Origin: Cryptomeria japonica
Lineage: Eukaryota; Streptophyta; Pinopsida; Cupressales; Cupressaceae
Direction: 5' to 3'
Assembly: GCF_030272615.1 (NCBI RefSeq)
Contig: NC_081413.1
Location: 558,781,945-558,845,944 of the forward strand
DNA: 64,000 bases
This document shows positions 56,973-64,000 of this stretch, piece by piece. Every line of letters begins with the position of its first letter. Position 1 is the first letter of the stretch. Under the pieces are notes generated by a model. It saw only the letters and a program-made list of their open reading frames with translations, made no database searches and was not told where the DNA came from. Both the position numbers and the translations under genes were made by a program.

Positions 56973-59256
56973 TGAATAACACATGGTTATACTGAGAGAG
57001 GGGGGGGGGAGGTGGGGGAGGTGAATCAGTATAACAAATTTTACCAATTTAACTTTATTAATCACAATAGCATTATTCATTAGCTTTCAACACTCATGAA
57101 CATAAGAACATAATAACACAATGTTTTACATAGAAACCCAAATGGAAGAAAACCACGGCAAATCAATGCTTTTATATACTTTTTCTTTTACAATGTTTGT
57201 AGGCACCAACCTACTAGAGGCACCAACCCCTAAGTTTGTTTGTGAGCACCAACTCAGCAAGAGACACCAATCTCTTATTTGATAGGCACCAACCTATGAA
57301 TTCTTCAATGGATGATATTGTTCTCCCTTCCTCACAAATTTGATTACAACTTCTGATCTTTCCTTTACAAATCTGATCCAAGCTTTATGTACTATTCTTT
57401 CTTCACAAATCTGATCACAACTCAAGCAATGAACTTCTTCCATAAATCTGATTACAAGAATGCACAGTATTTATTCACAAGACTGATCATACATATAATA
57501 ATGTCTCCCCTTAAAATCTGATCACAAATGTGGCTATGTCTTCCCTCAAATTTCTACTCTATAGTAATGCAATATATGTTCTTCTCTTCATAGTCTACTT
57601 ATCCTCTTCTCTATAGATCTGCAATAAGCTTTTCTTCAATTTCCGCAGACTCCTTCTCCATATTTGCATGAATACTTCTCCCAAACCTGTTATAGATTCT
57701 CTTCAATAAGTCTGATTTATTATCTTCATTCATAGCCATCTTATAATCAGATACATGTATGTGAAATGTTTGTCTTCAAGGAGCATACATATAGCCACAC
57801 ACTTGCACATATCTTCTCCTAAATCTGGCACAATGTCTTCATTTACAGCCTTCCAATAATTTGGTATAGAAAATGGTTGTCTTCGAAAACATATACACAG
57901 CCACTCACATGCATTTCACGCACCGATCAATGAGTTATATCTTCTCTTTATATACTTCATATGTCCTTTCATAGAAAGGTTGCGTCTTCTCTTTAATGCC
58001 AACCATTTGTTTTTTAATATTAACTCACACCTCTTCATATAATATTATTTCATTGTGTCTTTTTCATAAACATATAACTCCATTCCATAATCATCCATTT
58101 TCTCCTAAACTTGTGCCTTTTCGTTAACTCATAATTGCTGAGTTTAGAGCCTAGTTCGAACTTACCATAGAATAAATAATGTTTTCAAACCATAATCGCT
58201 GCTGTTAACCTATTGCAGCCGTCAAACTATAATGTTAACAAATTGCAGCCTCTATCTTAATAAGGAGCATATCCTCAACAAACTATACTCTTGTTAACAA
58301 GTCGATATTGTTAATCATATTAATTATTGATCAGCACATTAATTGTCTAAATAAATTGATTCCTTTCAATCTATGAATCATTGTCTTTGTGAGAGATCAC
58401 TGCTTTGATAAGTATATTGCCACTATTGTATTGCTCAACATATTAATTAAATCACTTCTGTTTCTTGATGAATCGGCCATTATGACTTCAAACCATTTGT
58501 GCCTTCATATTAATTTCCTTGTCTATGTTGGCTGATGTCTTTTGTGTTTAACCAATTGCCACCTTTTATTGTTTTTCGCCTCCATAATAAAACAAATTGC
58601 TGACTTACCATTATCTCCAATAGAATTGCTGAAGTATTATGCTGATAAGATAACAAGGAGATCGCGGAATATAGATATTAATTATTTCAATACAGATCAC
58701 TCTCTCTAGTTGTTGCATTACCGTATTTTAATATGCCTCAAATATATATCATTAGTAATGTCTAATTGAACCAATACTGATCACTGTATTGCTGTGTGTT
58801 TAGTATACACAAATCTTGTAAATCTGTCTTTGCTACATTCAGTTCACTATCATCTGAGTCAGCTTTGTGATAGAACTGCTTCTCATATTAATGCTGATCG
58901 CTGCTTTGTCTTTCTTCAAAATAGATTGCCACTCTTTAATTATTAATCTTTCAGCATATTCACTGCCAATATTGCTGCATCTTTGTGTCTAGCAATTTCT
59001 GTGTATCTTACTGAGTAAGTTGACCAGACATAATGAAGTAATGGCTTACATCTTACGTTATTTCATGACACACAATAAACTTGACTTCATTTCTAATCCT
59101 TTTGGATCTTTGGCATTTCCATCAATCTCATTCATTCAAAGATAATGAATATCTTCTTGACAACAATCTCATCCATTCACTTAAACATCAATGACAACAT
59201 TTCCAACAACGTGCTTCGACATCTTACCTTTGACATCAAAGACAACTATTCCAACA
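56973..59256 (-). repeat. 2.28-kb solo LTR (copia-type) nested in hAT-like copy A
   Basis: On the minus strand it starts TGTTGGAATAGTTGTC and ends CCATGTGTTATTCA. TAATA flanks both sides (56968-56972 and 59257-59261). No internal domain or second LTR exists, so this is a recombination product. The TGTTGGAA...TCATTGATGT style resembles long copia LTRs of conifers. Confidence 0.75.
56986..57035. repeat. Hairpin with G-rich loop
   Basis: Perfect 10-bp arms GTTATACTGA (56986-56995) and TCAGTATAAC (57026-57035) enclose a loop with G runs of 9, 2, 5 and 2. Confidence 0.85.
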
Positions 59257-59908
59257 TAATAGATATATAAAGTTATAAATATTGCTAATGTACACAAATC
59301 TCATGGATTATGAAATCCACGGCATCAAAACTAAAAAAATAAGTCTATGGCTTAGAGTAGCTTACATCACTCATCCCATGTCTAACAATAGGACAAGTCC
59401 TAGACGAGTTTCTAAGATAAGTCGTGGATGGTATTGCCACCATAATGCATACCTGTCTCCTCGTGCTTTGTCCTCCTCCCTTGCAGGGATCCAGAGGCAG
59501 TGCTCCCAATTCCTTGTCGCAATATAGGGTGAGGTCCAAGGGCAAAGACCCTGTCACCAAACCCAAATGAAGACCTTCAAAACCACATGGACCTTTATGG
59601 AGCACACCATTTTCATATTTTTTTGTAAATCCTAGATGGGCATGTCATCAACCAAACAAACATTGAAAGGTTCTAAGTCTTTTTAAAAAGTAACTAAAAT
59701 GTCAAATTAACGCTTTACATTTTTTTATTGTCTGTTTTTTAACTTTTTTCTCCAATCTTGGCTCAGTCTAGCTTGCAAGACTCAATAGGTCTGGTGAGTC
59801 TCAAGGACTCGCTTGGGACCCAGGTCTTGAGTCCCCAAGACTTGTTTGGCCTTTCTTGCCTTGGTACTCATTAAGTCTAGGTGAGTCCAAGCAAGTCCTA
59901 TAACTATG

Positions 59909-59916
59909 ATCGAATA
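59909..59916. repeat. 8-bp target duplication of hAT-like copy A (right)
   Basis: ATCGAATA; see the left copy at 56663-56670. Confidence 0.65.
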
Positions 59917-60279
59917 TTGAACAATATTCTAATCTGGACTTCTATTTCTTTAAAACCCTAAGGCCATACCTCTTGATCAATGCTCACCTCAATTTAAAAA
60001 AATGATTTGACATAAGTCATTACTACCTCCTCTTTTCTTATCAGTAGTTCTTCAAATTTTCTTTCTCTTGATAATATTACAGAAGTAATAACACAAAGAA
60101 TGATTACCAGGATATTCAATATTAACATAGTGAAAGTCTCCTTAAATAAGAATTACAAACAATTTATCTATAAAGGATAAGATCGACAACTAAGAAAGTA
60201 AATGACAACTAAAAGAATAAAGAATATTCCTAAAGTCTATCCTAACAACTTAACTGACCATTATAAATTAAATGTTACA
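59917..60279 (-). repeat. Probable 3' LTR of the copia element
   Basis: This lies beyond the purine tract TGAGGGAGGCTATT (60290-60303, minus strand). It probably starts TGTAACATT at 60279. Its distal boundary is not resolved and may be cut by hAT-like copy A. Confidence 0.45.
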
Positions 60280-60289
60280 ATATTATTTT

Positions 60290-61181
60290 AATAGCCTCCC
60301 TCAATGGTCAATTTGTTAACTACACCAAGTTTATCACAAAATTTTACAAATTTGTTAGGACTCAAGGACTTGGTAAATATGCATGTAGTCGAGTCCTCAA
60401 TTAAACAATACTGCAACATCACTAACTAGTTGCTATATGGAATGACAATTAAGCTCCAAATGTTTGGTAAACTCGTGGAAGATTGGAATCTTGGAAAGTT
60501 TAGCACCCTTTGATTGTCATGAAACAAGGGTGAAGGCCTTGCTTGAAACATTTTCATGTCTGAAAGCATCCTTCAAAACCATATTGCCTCACATTTTTCT
60601 TTGACTATTCCCCAATACTCTTCCTTTGTTCAAGAAAGAGCTACTACCTAGTGCTTCTTATTGGTCCATGTGACTGCACCCATACCAAGACTAAAAACAT
60701 ATCCAAAAGTGGATTTCCTATCATCGACGAAACCTACCCAATCTGAATTTGTGAACCCAATCAGCCTAGGATCTTTGCTTCTGCTCTACAAAATGCCAAA
60801 GTGTCCCTTTCACATATCTCAACACCCTCTTCGTTGCAATCCAATGTTCTACCTTTGGTGTTATCATGAATCTAGAAATGTAACTCGCATCATACCTCAA
60901 ATCAAATCTAGTGGCTATAAGATAGAAAAAGTTACCCACTAGTTGCCTAAATGTTGACTCATTGATCACCTTTGTAATCTATCATTTTGAACTTGTCTAG
61001 AAAACCCCTAACATGTTTAGAATGAGAAATAAAAATATGACCATCTATCTACAAAACCTCTACACCTAGGCAATGATGTAGGAGGCCTAAGGCTATCATG
61101 TCAAATTTTACACAAATTGCATTTGATTTGTTCAATCAAATGCACCTCACTACCTATAAGGATGATAAAGAGATTCTATCA
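60290..61181 (-). pseudogene. Ty1/copia pol: end of reverse transcriptase and RNase H
   Basis: The minus strand reads STFRQLVGNFFYLIATRFDL, SYISRFMITPKVEHW and KRVLRYVKGTL. After frame changes come GAVTWTNKKH, a VALS-T-EEY block and, near 60.30 kb, LTIEGGY, the usual copia C-terminus. The segment 3' of hAT-like copy B rejoins here. Stops and shifts are frequent. Confidence 0.82.
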
Positions 61182-61189
61182 ATCTACAT
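61182..61189. repeat. 8-bp target duplication of hAT-like copy B (left)
   Basis: ATCTACAT corresponds to GTCTACAT at 62079-62086, with one mismatch. Confidence 0.7.
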
Positions 61190-62078
61190 CATAGAAATGA
61201 GACTCAAACTCGACAAGGGTGACTCGACTGAAGACTTGGGACTCGGCAAGTGAAAAACCCAAGAAATTTAGAGATTTTTAAGGATTTTAAACTTGTTTCA
61301 TGCACCCTTTATTAAATAAACCTTAAAGACACAATAACATCATCAAGTAGAAGCTAATTTGATCATATACACAAGTATACATTGATCACATAATTATAAA
61401 CGCAATTTATAGCTGAAGGAAATTGCATACTTAGATATTTAAATATTGTCAAATGTATACAAAACTCATGGAATATGAAATCCATGACATCAAATGTTCC
61501 AAACAAATATCAAAACAATAACTAGAAGTCTATGGCTCAAAGGAGCTTGCATCCCTCCTACAAAGGCATCTAGGTTAGGTCCGACTAACCAGTGGGAGGT
61601 TTGAGAGTGGAGACACCAATGGGTTTGAGGAGTAGCAATGATAGGCTGCATAAGGTGTTAGATGTGAGTAAAACCCAACAATAAAAGGTGTGTGGGGATG
61701 GGTCGAAAATGGGGGTTTGAGGGCTATGCCCCCCAAAAAAATTGTTTTAGAGAAAAAGAGAAAAGAGAGACTGAAGAGAACAAAATGATCTTTGTATTGG
61801 GTGAAATGATATTTTTAGGGACATATTAGGGTTTTTGGATGCAATTTATTTTTTTTAAAAACATCAAAAATGTCTATTTATGTTATTTTTTGAGATTTTA
61901 ATAAATCTATGATTCTAGTCCGAGCATTGAGACTCACCAAGTCCGAGCCTTGTCGGCAAGTCCCATGTCTCGACAAGTCTTGCTCTGGACTTAGACGAGC
62001 CCAAGTTCGGGCCCTTGGGACTCGCCCAAGGTCACTCGACTCAGGACTTGTCTAGTCCAAGTGAGTCCTAAAACTATG
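61190..62078. mobile_element. hAT-like non-autonomous element, copy B, inside copia pol
   Basis: This 889-bp element starts CATAGAAATGAGACTC. Its inverted right end reads CATAGTTTTAGGACTC. Both ends are rich in GACTCG/CGAGTC motifs in opposite orientation. Eight-bp direct repeats flank it, and the copia reading resumes on both sides. No ORF is present. Confidence 0.75.
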
Positions 62079-62086
62079 GTCTACAT
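62079..62086. repeat. 8-bp target duplication of hAT-like copy B (right)
   Basis: GTCTACAT; see the left copy at 61182-61189. Confidence 0.7.
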
Positions 62087-62742
62087 ACTTGATGCTCCTT
62101 TCCTTCAACCTAAAAATCTTTGTGGTTGAGTCGTGTACACTGTACACTACTTCCTCCAAGCTACTTCCTCCAAGTCACCATTAAGGCAATCTTTACATCC
62201 ATTTGATGGACTTTCCAACCAAACTATGCTACCATGGTTAAAACTAACCAAATGGTGCTCATCTTTGTAGTAGGAGCAAAGGTCTCCTCATAGTAATTAC
62301 CTTCTCTCTGCGAGAACCCTTCAACCACCAACAGTGCTTTGTACTTGTCAAGTGTACCACTAGCTTTGTACTTGACTTTGTACACCCATTTGCAGCCAAT
62401 GGGTTTCTCCCTTGGTGGAAAATCTAAAAGAACCCAAGTCTAATTTTTCATATGACTTTCATGTTTGGTTTCCATGGCCTTTTCCCATTCAAGTTTAACT
62501 TTCGCCTTTGCAAAATCCTAGGGCTCATAAACACCCTGAATGTTAGTCATAAGAGCGAAGTTAACTGTGTTTTTCTTGCTCTTGCCTCTAGGTGATTTGC
62601 CTTCAATCATTTCATTATCTCGAACATTATCAACGAGTTTTTCCCACCACTTAGGCCTCTTTGTAGAAACCTCTCCATCCAAATCAAGGCGAACATCATG
62701 ACTTGGGCTTGTACCTACTATATGATCTAGATACTGATCCAT
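62087..62742 (-). pseudogene. Ty1/copia pol: start of reverse transcriptase
   Basis: The linker ends DHIVGTSPSHDVRLD... and leads into an RT start with the copia block KPIGCKWVYKVKYK, DKYKALLVVEGFSQREG and YYEETFAP near 62.3-62.4 kb. Next comes GWKVHQMDVK, where copy B interrupts. The palm catalytic YVDD block is missing, so sequence was probably lost at or around the insertion. Confidence 0.8.
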
Positions 62743-62803
62743 GTTCTCTTGAAGAAAATATTTTGGTATTGATATCTACATGCAAGATTCCACTTGTTGA
62801 GAA

Positions 62804-64000
62804 TCATAAGTCCCCTTCTTCAAGCGTAGCTAATGGAAGTTGGCCACCTAAATCTTTAGCCTTCAAATGCCAATCTTTAGTACTCTTGATGTCAAAAGAG
62901 AGCTGAAAAGGTCCAACTTCTTCACAAATCACCACATCCCTATTGAACATCAAGAGGATAGTGTCAATATCAATTAGCTTGTAGGCTTTAAAATTGTTAT
63001 TGTACCCTATGAGCATTAACTTGTGATTCTTCAAGCACAACTTGATTCTCTTTGCATCTATAATCCAAACATATGTAGTAGACTCAAAAACCTTAAGATG
63101 GCTCACTTTTTGTTCCCTCCCAAACCAAGCTTCCCTTAAGGTTTTCTCCTTCACTAATTGTGTCGAAACCCTATTGAGAAGATATATTGTAGTGTAAACT
63201 GCCTCGACTCAAAACTTCCTGGGAACAATTTATTCTCCAACATACACTAGATCATCTTCGTGATAGTAGGGTTCCTTTGCTTTGACTACTCCACTCTGCT
63301 GAGTATAGGGTGTTGTGAATTAGCATTTGATATCACGTTTAGCACAAAAGTTTGTGAATTAATTTGAACAAAATTCACCTCCATTATTAAACCTAAGAGT
63401 GATTATTGAACAACCAAACCCTTTTTCTACTAAAGACTTGAACTTTTGAAATTCCTTAAATACACTGAATTAATTTGAACACAATTAATTTGAACACAAT
63501 TCACCTCCATTATTAAACCTAAGAGTGATTATTGAACAACCAAACCCTTTTTCTACTAATGACTTGAACTTTTGAAATTCCTTAAATACACATTTGATAT
63601 TTGCTTTTAGGAAAAACATCCACATTTTCTTATTAAAATCATCTACAAATAAGAGAAAATACTTGGCACCAATAATCGATGTTGTATTCATTGGTCCACA
63701 TACATTTGCATGAATCAACTGAAGAACTCTCGAGGCTCTCCAAGCCTTGCCATTTGAAAAAGGAGTTTTGTGTTGCTTCCTTGCTTGGCAAGCTCTGCAA
63801 ATACCTTGTATTTGTTGTTGGATTTATAGTAAAATGCCGAACTAGAATCTTGCCCAAGCTGAAGTTTAGGTTTGAATCGGAATCTTTGACCAGCGAATAT
63901 GAAGAGTTTGGTTTTGGAGAGTTTTAGTTGCTTATGCGTTTTTTGAGGTTTTTGCTTTTGGATCACCAATGCAGAATGAAAATTGAATGCAAAATATAAA
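62804..64000 (-). pseudogene. Ty1/copia pol: GAG-pre-integrase and integrase
   Basis: From the window edge the minus strand reads a pre-integrase patch, then LIHANVCGPMNTTSIIGAKY with the first catalytic Asp replaced by Asn (HANVCGP for HADVCGP). FLLFVDDFNKKMWMFFLKA and a TLRFNNGGE block follow, where the second catalytic Asp is Asn. The region 62804-63154 is the post-integrase block (VSHLKVFESTTYVWIIDAKR, LMLIGYNNNFKAYKL, NRDVVICEEVGPF). Catalytic losses plus stops mark a dead copy that extends past 64000. Confidence 0.85.
63363..63614 (-). repeat. 126-bp tandem duplication inside the copia integrase
   Basis: Units 63363-63488 and 63489-63614 differ at only a few bases. They repeat the block containing the second catalytic position (KFKSLVEKGFGCSII, RFNNGGE). 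The period is a multiple of 3. Confidence 0.85.

Larger units (their letters stand above)
56671..59908. mobile_element. hAT-like non-autonomous element, copy A, split by a solo LTR
   Basis: Its outer ends are imperfect inverted repeats: the left starts CAATGTTACAACACTTGGAC and the right end, inverted, reads CATAGTTATAGGACTTGC. They are flanked by 8-bp direct repeats, the hAT signature. Interior blocks (TTTTTAAGGATTTTAAAACTTG, TATGAAATCCA, GAGTCTCAAGGACTCG) match copy B at 61190-62078. Removing the nested LTR leaves about 950 bp, close to copy B's 889. No transposase is present. Confidence 0.7.

Noticed and set aside
60661-60942. Plus-strand gene
   Set aside because: It is antisense to clear copia reverse transcriptase/RNase H blocks on the minus strand.
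56192-64000. Further upstream exons of the carrier gene
   Set aside because: I looked for the expected carrier blocks upstream of VSHGAIQ and found none. The sequence is transposon-derived, so the 5' exons are presumed to lie beyond 64000.

Overview
This is eukaryotic plant nuclear DNA: AT-rich, packed with plant-type retrotransposons, with one interrupted host gene whose introns are several kilobases long and filled with transposons. The combination suggests a gymnosperm, probably a conifer. That is an inference from intron size and repeat style; there is no species marker.

Layout. 1-13.4 kb: two partly tandem copies of a composite repeat ending in a non-autonomous LTR element. The left copy is split by a 7.9-kb minus-strand L1-type LINE (1913-9815) with an 11-bp target duplication and an extra, unrecognised third ORF. 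13.4-21.8 kb: decayed LTR sequence, a LINE endonuclease scrap, a Ty3/gypsy gag-protease remnant and tandem repeats. 21.8-35.3 kb: a complete minus-strand Ty3/gypsy element of Tat/Ogre character (791-bp LTRs, 5-bp target duplication). It has a single-frame gag-protease-integrase-tail ORF with no reverse transcriptase, and an antisense plant-mobile-domain ORF. 36.3-39.7 kb: a non-autonomous LTR element with an initiator-tRNA-Met primer site. 39.9-43.5 kb: another non-autonomous element with 1.4-1.5 kb LTRs. 43.5-49.4 kb: decayed sequence with an RNase H remnant.

49.5-56.2 kb: the only convincing host gene, the 3' five exons of a minus-strand mitochondrial-carrier-family gene closest to the plant folate carrier FOLT1, including a 21-nt microexon. 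One of its introns holds the most unusual item: a 334-bp TRIM retrotransposon (50748-51081) whose two 135-bp LTRs each contain a complete tRNA-shaped Pol III promoter module. 56.2-64 kb: a hAT-like element split by a 2.28-kb solo LTR, then a Ty1/copia pol remnant split by a second copy of the same hAT-like family.

How it fits together: apart from the carrier gene, everything is transposon biology. Autonomous families (L1, copia, gypsy) are all broken here. Several non-autonomous families keep only cis-acting parts (LTR, PBS, PPT, inverted ends) and must have been mobilised by proteins supplied from elsewhere. All readings are by eye; no database search was run.
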